From: Ottowia sp. SB7-C50
GTDB taxonomy: Bacteria; Pseudomonadota; Gammaproteobacteria; Burkholderiales; Burkholderiaceae_C
Assembly: GCF_033110285.1 (NCBI RefSeq)
Contig: NZ_CP136995.1
Location: 2,108,001-2,172,000 of the forward strand
Direction: 5' to 3'
Length of the DNA: 64,000 bases
Shown here: positions 19,416-28,148 of the stretch, piece by piece
Layout: each line of letters opens with the position of its first letter
Position numbering within the stretch: the first letter of the stretch is position 1
Program-made: the position numbers and the translations under genes
Notes under the pieces: generated by a model
Told to the model about the DNA's origin: nothing
The model's input: the letters and a program-made list of their open reading frames with translations, nothing else
Databases searched by the model: none

Positions 19416-20489
19416 TCAGGGCAGCGGAATGAGGATCCGGAAATCCGTCCGCCCGGGCTGGCTTTCCAGCTCGATCAGGCCGTGGTGCTGCTGCACGAAG
19501 GTCTGCGCCAGCGTCAGGCCCAGGCCACTGCCGCCGTCGCGTCCCGACACCAGCGGCGCAAACACGCGGTCCTTGATCGAGTCCGGCACGCCCGGCCCGT
19601 TGTCGATGACATGCAATTCCAGTGCCAGTCGATAGCGCTGCTTGCCGAAAGTCACCTGCCGCAGCACGCGCGTGCGCAGCACGATCTCGGCGTCGCCCTG
19701 CGCGATGCGCGCGGCCAGCGCCTGCGCCGCGTTGTGCACGATGTTGAGCACGGCCTGGATCAGCTGTTCGCGGTCGCCGCGAAAGTCGGGGATCGAGGTA
19801 TCGTAGTCGCGCACCACCTTCAGCCCGCGCGGGAATTCGGCCAGCACCAGCGCGCGCACGCGTTCGCACACTTCGTGGATGTTGACGTCCTCCACCTTGG
19901 GCTGGTGCCGGTGCGGCGCCAGCAGCCGGTCAACCAGCAGCTGCAGGCGGTCGGATTCGTGGATGATGACCTGCGTGTATTCGTGCAGCGCGCGGTCGTC
20001 GATTTCCATCTCCAGCAGCTGCGCCGCGCCGCGAATGCCGCCCAACGGGTTCTTCACCTCGTGCGCCAGGTTGCGAAACAGCTCCTTGTTGGCCTTGGCC
20101 TGCTCGGCCAGCCGCTCCTCGCGCTCCTGCCGCGCCTGCTGCTCCAGCGGCAGCAGCTCCACCACCAGCTCGCCCGGCGTTTCCGTCTGCGCCACGATCA
20201 CATGCACCGGCAGGTGTTCGCCGCCGTGGCGCTTCAGTTGTGCGTCGTAGCGCAGCGCAGCAAATTCGTTGCCGCGCGCGCCCTGCAGCGCGTGGCGCAG
20301 CGTGGCGCCGTCGGCAAAGTATTGCTGCAGCGACGTGCCTTCAATGCTGCGCCAGGACAGGCCCACGGCGTCTTCCAGCGCCGCGTTGGCAAACAGCACC
20401 ACAGCCGCCTCGTCGATCACCGCGACCAGCGTGACCAGCAGGTCGAAGGCCTGAAAGCGCGCGGGATGGGGACGGCGGGATGAGGGCAT
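19416..20489 (-). CDS. ntrB: Nitrogen regulation sensor histidine kinase NtrB
   Basis: About 357 residues. PAS domain at the N-terminus (LLVTLVAVIDEAAVVLFANAALED), HisKA box with FRNLAHEVKNPLGGIRGAAQLL (phospho-His in AHEVKNP) and HATPase boxes (NIVHNAAQAL, DNGPGVP, GSGLGLTLA). Phosphorylates NtrC under nitrogen limitation, with PII as the expected regulator. An ATG at 20525 gives 12 more residues, but these overlap a dispersed repeat copy, so I prefer 20489. It probably shares a transcript with ntrC. Confidence 0.95.
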   Translation of the reverse strand: MPSSRRPHPARFQAFDLLVTLVAVIDEAAVVLFANAALEDAVGLSWRSIEGTSLQQYFADGATLRHALQGARGNEFAALRYDAQLKRHGGEHLPVHVIVAQTETPGELVVELLPLEQQARQEREERLAEQAKANKELFRNLAHEVKNPLGGIRGAAQLLEMEIDDRALHEYTQVIIHESDRLQLLVDRLLAPHRHQPKVEDVNIHEVCERVRALVLAEFPRGLKVVRDYDTSIPDFRGDREQLIQAVLNIVHNAAQALAARIAQGDAEIVLRTRVLRQVTFGKQRYRLALELHVIDNGPGVPDSIKDRVFAPLVSGRDGGSGLGLTLAQTFVQQHHGLIELESQPGRTDFRILIPLP

Positions 20490-20501
20490 GGGCGACGGCG
20501 A

Positions 20502-20549
20502 AATGGGCCGCCAGCCCTTGTCCATCAAGCGCTGGCAGCTATGATTTTC
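20502..20549 (-). repeat. Dispersed AT-rich repeat copy upstream of ntrB
   Basis: On the minus strand: AAAATCATAGCTGCCAGCGC, then TTGATGGACAAGGGCTGGCG and GCCCATTT. Both arms are present, so this is a well-preserved copy. It lies exactly between the DUF4124 gene and ntrB and provides a spurious ATG (20525). Confidence 0.62.
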
Positions 20550-20597
20550 GCAGAAAACCGGGCGGCCCGCCGGGCGCTTGCACAGGCGCGGGCGCGC

Positions 20598-21134
20598 TTA
20601 CTTGAAGCGGCCCAGTTCGCGCCGGATGCCTTCGATGTCGCTCTGGTTGCGGGCGATGGAGGCCTTCATCTCGGCCACGCGGTCCAGGTACTTCTGGTAG
20701 TTGCGGGCCTCGCCGCCGATCTTGTCGGGCTCGCCGTTGTTGTAGTCCTTGACCAGCTCGGCCTGGCGCGATTCGGCGCGGCGCAGTTCCTGCTCCAGAA
20801 TCGCCTTGGCGTCGGCGTCGCGCGCGCGCTGCTCGGGCGTGTCGATGCGCGGCGCGGCCGCGGGTGCGCTGCCCGGCGCGCGGGCGGCCGACGGCGCGGC
20901 GGCCGCGCTGCGCGTGGCGGGCGCGGGCGCCGGGGCGGCCGCGGCCGGCACGGTGCCGCGCACCACGGTGACGTTGCCGCCCTCCACCACCTTGCAGTCG
21001 CTGCGGCCCTTGATCTGGTTGGTGTATTCGTTGCCGCAGCGGTAGATGCGGTCCTGCGCCGCCGCCGGCAAAGCCGCGCCCGCCAGCACGGCGGCAGCCA
21101 CGGGGTAGCAAAGGGTCAGCAGTGGGGTTTTCAT
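20598..21134 (-). CDS. DUF4124-domain exported protein
   Basis: 178 residues with a clear signal peptide (MKTPLLTLCYPVAAAVLAGA, cleavage after AAAQ). The mature start DRIYRCGNEYTNQIKGRSDC is a DUF4124 motif with two cysteines. A long Ala/Pro-rich spacer leads to a charged C-terminal coiled-coil-like segment (RDADAKAILEQELRRAES, then QKYLDRVAEMKASIARNQ). It lies between glnA and ntrB, as in other Burkholderiales. Function is unknown; the periplasmic location is predicted. Confidence 0.8.
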   Translation of the reverse strand: MKTPLLTLCYPVAAAVLAGAALPAAAQDRIYRCGNEYTNQIKGRSDCKVVEGGNVTVVRGTVPAAAAPAPAPATRSAAAAPSAARAPGSAPAAAPRIDTPEQRARDADAKAILEQELRRAESRQAELVKDYNNGEPDKIGGEARNYQKYLDRVAEMKASIARNQSDIEGIRRELGRFK

Positions 21135-21241
21135 GAAAATTCCAAAGTCCGGTCACGCCGCGAGATCAGGACACCGGTCCAGAATGCGGAGTATCTGGCA
21201 AATAGACCCGCTTGACCACGGCATGTTCCCGCCGCGGCAGC

Positions 21242-21264
21242 AAAAAGGGCGGCCAAAGCCGCCC
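21242..21264 (-). terminator. Rho-independent terminator after glnA
   Basis: Minus-strand GGGCGGC-TTTG-GCCGCCC followed by TTTTTG, 35 bp after the glnA stop. It separates glnA from the DUF4124-ntrB-ntrC genes, though partial read-through is usual in such nitrogen loci. Confidence 0.88.
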
Positions 21265-21298
21265 TGAAGGTAACGAAGTCGCCGTGCGGCGACGCACA

Positions 21299-22714
<1,416 letters not shown>

Positions 22715-22766
22715 CAGAGTTCTCCTGTGGGGATGGTGGTTCAAAAAGGTTGACGAGACGGGGAAT

Positions 22767-22782
22767 GCAGCTTCCATGCCAG
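22767..22782 (-). promoter_or_regulatory. Sigma-54 (-24/-12) promoter of glnA
   Basis: On the minus strand TGGCATGGAAGCTGCA matches the consensus TGGCACG-N4-TTGCW with the essential GG and GC at the right spacing. It lies about 53 bp upstream of the glnA ATG, giving a leader of roughly 40 nt. Consistent with ntrB and ntrC in the same locus. Confidence 0.75.
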
Positions 22783-22908
22783 CGCCGCGAGGGCCTGCAC
22801 CCGCGTGGCGCATTCCGCACCGGCTCGGATTGTGCCTTCAGACAGGCCCGGATGGACTGACGCAGATCGCAAAGCGTGCACGTTTGACGCACCGATTTGG
22901 CTTTGCAG

Positions 22909-22925
22909 CGCACATTATTGGTGCG
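22909..22925. promoter_or_regulatory. NtrC-binding site candidate upstream of glnA
   Basis: GCACATTATTGGTGC has the GCAC-N7-GTGC form of the NtrC site (known sites resemble TGCACC-N5-GGTGCA). It is about 130 bp upstream of the sigma-54 promoter, a normal enhancer distance. A longer inverted repeat, ATTGGTGCG (22917-22925) and CGCACCAAT (22939-22947), overlaps it and runs into the 3' end of the neighbouring CDS, so there may be two overlapping half-sites. Confidence 0.65.
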
Positions 22926-22934
22926 TCGCACGTT

Positions 22935-23942
22935 TCAGCGCACCAATTCAGGGCCATAGCGCAGGTCGAAGGGCTGCAGCCAGGCGCGCAGATCGACATA
23001 CGCCGCCTCGGCCTGGGCCGCCGGCCCCTTGACGCCCAGTTCGATGTGCGCGCCGTGTTGCGGGTGATCCACGCTGGGCAGGCTGAACACCTTGATGCCG
23101 GGGTGCGCGGCCTCGACGCGCTGCATCACCGGCGTCAGCGTCGCTTCCATGCTGCCGTACAGGATGACCGAGCGCTCGACCCAGGCGGTGCGCTGAAAGG
23201 CGTGCGACCAATCGGTGTCCAGCGCCCACTCGATCATCGGCCAGGCCATCACGGGGAACCCCGGCAAAAAATAAATCATGCCCCCACGCTCCCCCGCTGC
23301 GCGCGGTGCGCTGCCCCCCGAGGGGGCCGCATCCCGCCTGGGGAGCGGCCCGGCGGCGGGATTGTCGCCCCCACGCTCCGCTGCTTCGCATGCTGCGCTG
23401 CCCCCCGAGGGGGCCGCATCCCGCCTTGGGAGCGGCCCGGCGGCGGGATGAGCACCCTTCGCAGATCCAGCCAGCGCAAACCCCGGAATCTTGTTGTAAG
23501 GGTTGGGAATGATGCGCGCGCCCTGCGGAAACACGCCCATGTTCAGGCGATGCTGGTTGTCGGCGCGGTCGGGTTGGTAGGGCTCGCCTTTCTCGCGCGC
23601 CACGTCCTGCATGCGTTCCTCGATCAGCGCCTTGGCTTCGGGGTGCAGTGCCAGCGGCACGCCCAGCGCCGCGGCGGCGCACTGGCGCGTGTGGTCGTCG
23701 GGCGTGGCGCCGATGCCGCCGGTGCAAAAGACCACGTCGCCGCTGGCAAAGGCGAGCCGCAGCGCGGCCGTGATGCGGGCCGGGTCGTCGCCCACGTACT
23801 CGGCCCAGTCCAGGCGCAGGCCACGCGCGGCCAGCAGTTCTATCACCTTGGGCAGGTGCTTGTCGGCGCGCTTGCCGGACAAAATTTCGTCGCCGACGAT
23901 GATCAGCCCGAACACGGGCGCGGCGGTTTCAGCGGCGGGCAT
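22935..23942 (-). CDS. CinA-like molybdopterin-binding domain protein
   Basis: About 335 residues. The N-terminal MoCF-like domain is clear: FGLIIVGDEILSGKRADKHL, VVFCTGGIGATPDDHTRQ and NPYNKIPGFALAG, with FLPGFPVMAWPM closing the domain. It lacks the C-terminal CinA amidase domain, like the COG1058 short form. Between PGFALAG and MIYFLPGF there are about 60 extra residues encoded by two 87-bp repeat copies (23281-23450), whose sequence (PAAGPLPRRDAAPSGGSA, twice) is simple and probably disordered. The start at 23942 sits 8 nt after GGAG. It overlaps the end of the EI24 gene by 14 bp. Confidence 0.8.
   Translation of the reverse strand: MPAAETAAPVFGLIIVGDEILSGKRADKHLPKVIELLAARGLRLDWAEYVGDDPARITAALRLAFASGDVVFCTGGIGATPDDHTRQCAAAALGVPLALHPEAKALIEERMQDVAREKGEPYQPDRADNQHRLNMGVFPQGARIIPNPYNKIPGFALAGSAKGAHPAAGPLPRRDAAPSGGSAACEAAERGGDNPAAGPLPRRDAAPSGGSAPRAAGERGGMIYFLPGFPVMAWPMIEWALDTDWSHAFQRTAWVERSVILYGSMEATLTPVMQRVEAAHPGIKVFSLPSVDHPQHGAHIELGVKGPAAQAEAAYVDLRAWLQPFDLRYGPELVR
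23281..23450. repeat. Two tandem copies of an 87-bp repeat inside the CinA-like gene
   Basis: Copy 1 runs 23281-23367 and copy 2 23368-23450. Both contain the palindromic run CCCCCCGAGGGGG and then CCGCATCCCGCC...GGGAGCGGCCCGG. They differ by a few substitutions and small indels but keep the reading frame open. The unit has the look of an intergenic palindromic repeat that landed in a coding region. 87 is divisible by three, which explains why the gene survived. Confidence 0.75.
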
Positions 23943-24816
23943 GGGCATCTCTCCAGGAAGCATCGGTCACGGCAGGCCGCTCGGGCGGCAGCGCCACGGG
24001 CGCGGGCGGAGCGGGCGCGCGCTCGGCCCGCAGTTGCTGCAGCGCGTTCAGCGCATAGTGCGCGAACCACAGCGACGAGAACACGAACACGAAGGTGTAG
24101 ATCCAGATCGCGACCGGCACCAGCACGACGAACAGCGCGGCAAACAGCAGGCCCGACGCCCACACCACGCCGGGCGCGGCGCCCATGTACCCGCACAGCA
24201 CGCCCATGGCCAGCAGCGGCCAGCGGTGCGCCTTGAGGATGGCGCGGCGTTCTTCTGCGCTGGCGTAATCGGCCAGCACGTCGAAGCTCATCACCCGATA
24301 GGTCAGCCAGCCCCAGATGAGCGGCGGCAGCACCAGCACCAGCGGCGGAACCAGCCACAGCGGCAGCGTGACGAGCAGCGCCAGCACCGCCACGGCCAGC
24401 GAGCCGGCCGACCAGCCAATGGAAGCCGCCAGCGACGCGCCGCGCTGCCGCGCCAGCTGCGGAAAGCGCCGCTCGGCCACCCTGTGGGCCAGCGTGGGCG
24501 TGAGCAGCATCGACACGATCGACAAGGTGGCCAGCACGATCACCGGCGTGGCCAGCGCCACCACGGCCAGCGGCGCCAGCAGCCCGACCAGGCCGCCGGG
24601 CCGGTCGATGCCCAGCCGGCCGTCGAGCCAGTTCAGCACCGCCCAGCCGTGCAGCGCCGCCTGCATCCAGGCCACGGCGGCGTCCCACCACAGCCAGCCC
24701 AGCACCAGCGACAACGCCGTCATGGCCAGCAAGGGCAGCAGCGTCATGCCGATGACGCGCGGCACAAAGGCCTGGGCCAGCGCGCGCACGAAGGCGTCAA
24801 ACAAGGGCTTCAGCAT
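23929..24816 (-). CDS. EI24-domain membrane protein (CysZ-like)
   Basis: About 295 residues from MLKPLFDAFVRALAQAF, which is the typical EI24 start; GGGGTG lies upstream of this ATG. Six or so hydrophobic segments follow, with LTPTLAHRVAERRFPQLARQ and the PPLIWGWLTYRVMSFDVLADYAS region conserved in the family. The best-known relative is the sulfate permease CysZ, but this branch in Burkholderiales is uncharacterised. The C-terminus is a charged Pro-rich tail. Stop overlaps the following CinA-like start, so translation is coupled. Confidence 0.82.
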   Translation of the reverse strand: MLKPLFDAFVRALAQAFVPRVIGMTLLPLLAMTALSLVLGWLWWDAAVAWMQAALHGWAVLNWLDGRLGIDRPGGLVGLLAPLAVVALATPVIVLATLSIVSMLLTPTLAHRVAERRFPQLARQRGASLAASIGWSAGSLAVAVLALLVTLPLWLVPPLVLVLPPLIWGWLTYRVMSFDVLADYASAEERRAILKAHRWPLLAMGVLCGYMGAAPGVVWASGLLFAALFVVLVPVAIWIYTFVFVFSSLWFAHYALNALQQLRAERAPAPPAPVALPPERPAVTDASWRDAHARR

Positions 24817-24860
24817 GGCACCCCGCAGCGCGGTGGAACTGGCAGCGTTTTCATCATTCA

Positions 24861-24920
24861 CTCTGGCCGCCAGCGCTTGCCCATACAGCGCGAGCAGCTA
24901 TGCAACTCATAGCTTTTCGG
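24861..24920 (-). repeat. Dispersed AT-rich repeat, best-preserved copy
   Basis: Minus strand: AAAAGCTATGAGTTGCATAG, CTGCTCGCGCTGTATGGGCA, AGCGCTGGCGGCC. This gives the full plan seen in the other copies: an AT-rich head with AGCTAT/ATAGCT, a GCGC arm, a short spacer, and an AAGCGCTGGCGGCC arm that can pair with the first. It lies between the sterol desaturase gene and the EI24 gene and supplies the final codons of the former. Confidence 0.68.
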
Positions 24921-25899
24921 CGGCGTCTGCGGGCCGGCGGTCGAGCCCCGCCAGCCGCTTGAGCCCCAGCCACTGCTGCGCCCAGAAGCCACGCCCGTAA
25001 TCGCGCCCGCGCAACACCTGGTCGTCGATGCCGGTGGCGTCGATGCCGGGGCGCCAGTCGGCGCTGCCCAGCAGCATGTCCCACCACGGAAACAACACGC
25101 CGTAGTTGCCACCGTAGGGACTGTAGGCGCTCGTGCCCGGCTCATGCCCCAGCGCGATGGCATGGTGGCGGCGGTGAAAGCTGGGGCTGACCAGCAGCCG
25201 GTTGCCGATGCGGCCCCACGACCAGCGCAGGTTGGCGTGGTGCAGGCTTTCCAGCAACTGCGTCACGGCCACCAGCGCCACGAACTGCGCCGGCGCCACG
25301 CCGATCACGATGGCGACGACGACAAAAATCACGTCGGTGATGACCGAATCGAGCAGGTGGTTGCGGTTGTCACTCCACATCGTCATCTGGCGCTGGCTGT
25401 GGTGCACGGCGTGCAGTTGCCACCACCAGTGCCAGCGGTGCTGCGCACGGTGGATCAGGTAGCCGATGGCGTCGAACAGCACCAGGTAAATCAGAAAGCT
25501 GACCCAGGCCACATCGGTCACGCCCGGCCACAACTGGTCGACCTGAAGCGTGGGCAGCCCGTGCGCGCGCAGCCAGCCGATGCCTTCGGTCAGCCACAGC
25601 TCGACGCTGAAGAACATCACCAGCTTGAACAGCCCCAGCCGGTGGATCAGCGTGTAGACCACATCGATGGCGATGGCGTGCCGGTCGCTCACGCGCTCGA
25701 CCGGCCACAGGCGCTGCAGCGGGCCGATGACCAGCAGCATCACGGCGATCTGCACCAACCCCGCCAGCAACCAGCCGGTGGCGGCAAAGCCGTCTTCCAG
25801 CAGGTTGCCAGCGCCCACCGCAAAAGCCACGGGCTGCACGGCGGCTTCGAACAGCCACTGCTGCGCGGCGGCGAAGGCGTCGGTCACGTTGTCAAGCAT
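24907..25899 (-). CDS. Sterol desaturase / fatty acid hydroxylase family protein
   Basis: 330 residues with four to five transmembrane segments. The di-iron histidine clusters are HRAQHRWHWWWQLHAVHHSQ (HxxxH and HxxHH) and HRRHHAIALGHE near the C-terminus, all in the expected order. It would oxidise a lipid at the membrane; the substrate is not known. Start at 25899 has a CAGGA ribosome site. Its last codons (PADAAEKL) lie in the dispersed repeat at 24861-24920, so the C-terminus may have been changed by that insertion. Confidence 0.88.
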   Translation of the reverse strand: MLDNVTDAFAAAQQWLFEAAVQPVAFAVGAGNLLEDGFAATGWLLAGLVQIAVMLLVIGPLQRLWPVERVSDRHAIAIDVVYTLIHRLGLFKLVMFFSVELWLTEGIGWLRAHGLPTLQVDQLWPGVTDVAWVSFLIYLVLFDAIGYLIHRAQHRWHWWWQLHAVHHSQRQMTMWSDNRNHLLDSVITDVIFVVVAIVIGVAPAQFVALVAVTQLLESLHHANLRWSWGRIGNRLLVSPSFHRRHHAIALGHEPGTSAYSPYGGNYGVLFPWWDMLLGSADWRPGIDATGIDDQVLRGRDYGRGFWAQQWLGLKRLAGLDRRPADAAEKL

Positions 25900-25946
25900 G
25901 GTCCTGTTGATCCAAAACACGTCCGCCTGAAACCGCCCCGCTCACC

Positions 25947-26038
25947 CGTCATTGCCGCGAAAGCGGGCCTCCAGCGGCGCATGCCAAAGCGCGCTGCCGG
26001 CGGATGCAGGGATTCCCGCTTTTGCGGGAATGACGAGG
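25947..26038. repeat. Intergenic palindromic repeat
   Basis: Left part CGTCATTGCCGCGAAAGCGG (25947-25966) and right part TTCCCGCTTTTGCGGGAATG (26013-26032) followed by ACG form an imperfect 90-bp inverted repeat with an internal hairpin TTCCCGC-TTTT-GCGGGAA. Sequences of the type CGTCATTCCCGCGAAAGCGGGAATCC are widely dispersed in proteobacterial genomes. It may also act as a transcription barrier between the desaturase and deacetylase genes. Confidence 0.75.
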
Positions 26039-26104
26039 ATTCAAGTGGTTTGATTTGCAAGCGATATCGAGGCCCCTCCCCATCGGGGCGAAATTTGCAG
26101 GTGG

Positions 26105-26908
26105 TCAACCCCCGTGCGACGCGATCCAGCTCTGGTAATCGGGATGCTCGCGCAAGGTCTTGAAGCAGAAGCCGCGCGCCTGCAGGCCGCTGACCAGCGG
26201 CTCCAGCACCGCGGGCGCCCACGGGTCCTGGCGCGACCAGATGCCCAGGTGCGCCATCAGGATGTCGCCGGGGCGGATGTCTTGCAGCGCCTTTTTCAGC
26301 AGCGCGTCGTTGGGGTACTGGCCGCTGGGCAATTCGTCGCCCAGAAAGCCGGCCGGCGCCCAGCCGACGTGCTTGAAGCCGCAGGCCTCAGCGGCGGCCA
26401 GCAGCTTGGGCGATGTCTTGCCGCCTGCGGCGCGGAACAGCGGCAGCACCTTGTGCTGCGTGACCGAGGCCAGCCGGTCGGCCGCCAGTTGCAGGTTGCC
26501 GCAGTACTGCTCGGCGGTCCAGCTCATGGTCTTGCCGGCCTGCGCGCCCGACGACGGGCGAATGCGAAAGCGCGGCGCGCCGCCCGGCTGCGCCGGCGGC
26601 AGGTCGCCCTGCCAGTAGGCGTGGTCCCAGGTGTGGCTGGCGAATTCGTGCCCTTCGGCGGCGCGCGCCTTCCACCACGGTGCCCAATGCTTGCCCAGCG
26701 TGCCGTCACCTTCGCGCGTGCCTTCCTGGGCGGCGAAGAAGGTGGCGCGCACGTTGCGGCGCTTCAGCACATCGGCGATCAGCGGCGCCACGCCCATGTG
26801 CCCGGTGTCGAAGGTCAGGTACACAGGCTTGCACGATTCCGGTGCTTTTTGCGCCGCAGCGCCCGTCCCAAAAGCGCAGGCAGCTATTGAAAAAATAGCA
26901 ATCGCCAA
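26105..26908 (-). CDS. Polysaccharide deacetylase family exported protein
   Basis: About 267 residues if the TTG at 26908 is used; an ATG at 27061 would add 51 residues encoded by an intergenic repeat. A signal-peptide-like hydrophobic stretch (LAIAIFSIAACAFG) is followed by NodB-fold motifs: VYLTFDTGHMGVAPLIADVL, the zinc-ligand segment FASHTWDHAYW, RAAGGKTSP and HLGIWSRQDPW. The usual TFDDG is TFDTG here, so the second Asp is replaced by Thr. The substrate (peptidoglycan or other polymer) is unknown. The signal sequence coincides with a copy of the dispersed repeat (26846-26910). Confidence 0.8.
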   Translation of the reverse strand: MAIAIFSIAACAFGTGAAAQKAPESCKPVYLTFDTGHMGVAPLIADVLKRRNVRATFFAAQEGTREGDGTLGKHWAPWWKARAAEGHEFASHTWDHAYWQGDLPPAQPGGAPRFRIRPSSGAQAGKTMSWTAEQYCGNLQLAADRLASVTQHKVLPLFRAAGGKTSPKLLAAAEACGFKHVGWAPAGFLGDELPSGQYPNDALLKKALQDIRPGDILMAHLGIWSRQDPWAPAVLEPLVSGLQARGFCFKTLREHPDYQSWIASHGG

Positions 26909-26910
26909 TG
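26846..26910 (-). repeat. Dispersed AT-rich repeat copy encoding a signal-peptide core
   Basis: Minus strand: GATTGCTATTTTTTCAATAG, CTGCCTGCGCTTTTGGGACG, GGCGCTGCGGCGC. It matches the AT-rich head and both GCGC arms of the family. In the deacetylase frame the head reads as AIAIFSIAACAF, a hydrophobic core. Confidence 0.6.
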
Positions 26911-26929
26911 CCTGTAGGCGCCCCCCTAG

Positions 26930-27043
26930 TCGTCGAACCAGAGGCCGCGGAGCAGGCCAGTCGCGGACGCCGCGGAGCGGGCTTGGCCCGGCCGCCAGCG
27001 TCGTCCCCCTGGGGGGGAAGGCGCGCAGCGCCTCAGGGGGGGA
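26930..27043. repeat. Intergenic GC-rich repeat between the deacetylase and beta-propeller genes
   Basis: About 110 bp including CCCCCTGGGGGGGAAGGCGC and GCAGCGCCTCAGGGGGGG, which form an imperfect hairpin, then GCGGACGCCGCGGAGCGGGC. A shorter relative is at 61383-61411 (CCTGAGGCGCTGCGC). I recall similar intergenic repeats in Comamonadaceae. It is open in the deacetylase frame, which explains the apparent N-terminal extension there. Confidence 0.6.
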
Positions 27044-27044
27044 T

Positions 27045-28085
27045 TTACTGCCTCGGCGCATGATCCAGCGTCCACACACCGTGCGGCGACTTGCCCACCT
27101 TGACCTGGTGCACCACCTTGCGCTGCTTCACGTCGATCAGCGTCAGGCGCCCGGCCCAGCGCGATCCGACCATGATCAGCGAGCCGTCGGCCGAGATGTC
27201 CATGCAGTCCGGCCCCGACGGTGCCGGAAAGGTGTCGACCGCGACGAACTTCTCGTAGTCGATCTTGCTGATGGTGTTGGCCACCCGGTTGCTGACGAAC
27301 ACGTGCCGCCCGTCGCCCGTGGCGCGGAAGGCGTGCGCGCCCTTGCCGGTGGGAATGGTCTTGACCAGCTGCGGCGCCTTGCCGCCAGCCACGTCGTACA
27401 CCTCCACGCCGTCGCCGCCTGTCAGGCCCAGCAGCAGGTGCCGGTCGTCGGGCGTGACGAACACGTCGGCCGGCAGCGGGCCGGTCTTGACGCGGTGCTT
27501 CAGCGTCTGCGTGGCCAGGTCGATCACCACCAGCTCGTCGCTGTCCTGCATGCTGGACCAGACGGTGGTGCTTTTCGTGTCGATCCACAGGTGGCTGGGC
27601 GTGCGGCCGGTGGGGATGCGCTTGACCAGCGTGGGGTCGGTGCCGTTCCAGCTGTAGATGTCGATGTGGTTCAGCCGGTTGGCGGCCGTGACGAACCACT
27701 TCATGTCGGGCGAAAAGCGCAGGTGGTAAGGGTCGCGGATGCCCCGCACCGTGCGCTGCACCTCGGCCGTGCGCGGGTCGATGAAGGTGAGCGAGTCGCT
27801 GGCGGCGTTGGCCACGATGACCGACTTCTCGTCCGGCGTCAGGTAAAGGTGGTGCGGCTCCTTGCCGGTGGGGATGCGCTTGATCTCGGTCCAGCGGACC
27901 GCGTCGATCACGCTGACGTTGCCGTCCAGCGAGTTGAGCACGAACACCGGCGCCGGCACGCGCGGCGCCGCCGTGGCCGGCGCCGAGGGTTGCGCGTGCA
28001 GCCAGGCCGCGGGCCAGGCAGACGCGGCCAGCAATGTGGCGGCGCGGCGGCGCGAAATCGGTAAAAAGGAAGTTGGCATCGCCAT
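27045..28085 (-). CDS. YncE-like beta-propeller protein with Tat-type signal
   Basis: 346 residues. N-terminus SRRRAATLLAASAWPAAWLHA looks like a twin-arginine signal. The mature protein has six to seven YVTN-type beta-propeller repeats, each with a GxxPHxLxxxPD or similar pattern (TGKEPHHLYLTPDEKSVIVA, GRTPSHLWIDTKST, GKGAHAFRATGDGRHVFVSN, and others). Relatives bind DNA or cell-wall components or act as electron-carrier partners; no role can be fixed here. It lies upstream of the deacetylase on the same strand. Confidence 0.85.
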   Translation of the reverse strand: MAMPTSFLPISRRRAATLLAASAWPAAWLHAQPSAPATAAPRVPAPVFVLNSLDGNVSVIDAVRWTEIKRIPTGKEPHHLYLTPDEKSVIVANAASDSLTFIDPRTAEVQRTVRGIRDPYHLRFSPDMKWFVTAANRLNHIDIYSWNGTDPTLVKRIPTGRTPSHLWIDTKSTTVWSSMQDSDELVVIDLATQTLKHRVKTGPLPADVFVTPDDRHLLLGLTGGDGVEVYDVAGGKAPQLVKTIPTGKGAHAFRATGDGRHVFVSNRVANTISKIDYEKFVAVDTFPAPSGPDCMDISADGSLIMVGSRWAGRLTLIDVKQRKVVHQVKVGKSPHGVWTLDHAPRQ

Positions 28086-28148
28086 GAAAGATTTCTGAAA
28101 CAGTGCGTGAGTGTAGGACGGCTGCTCGACGGCCCGCGCTCACTTAAC

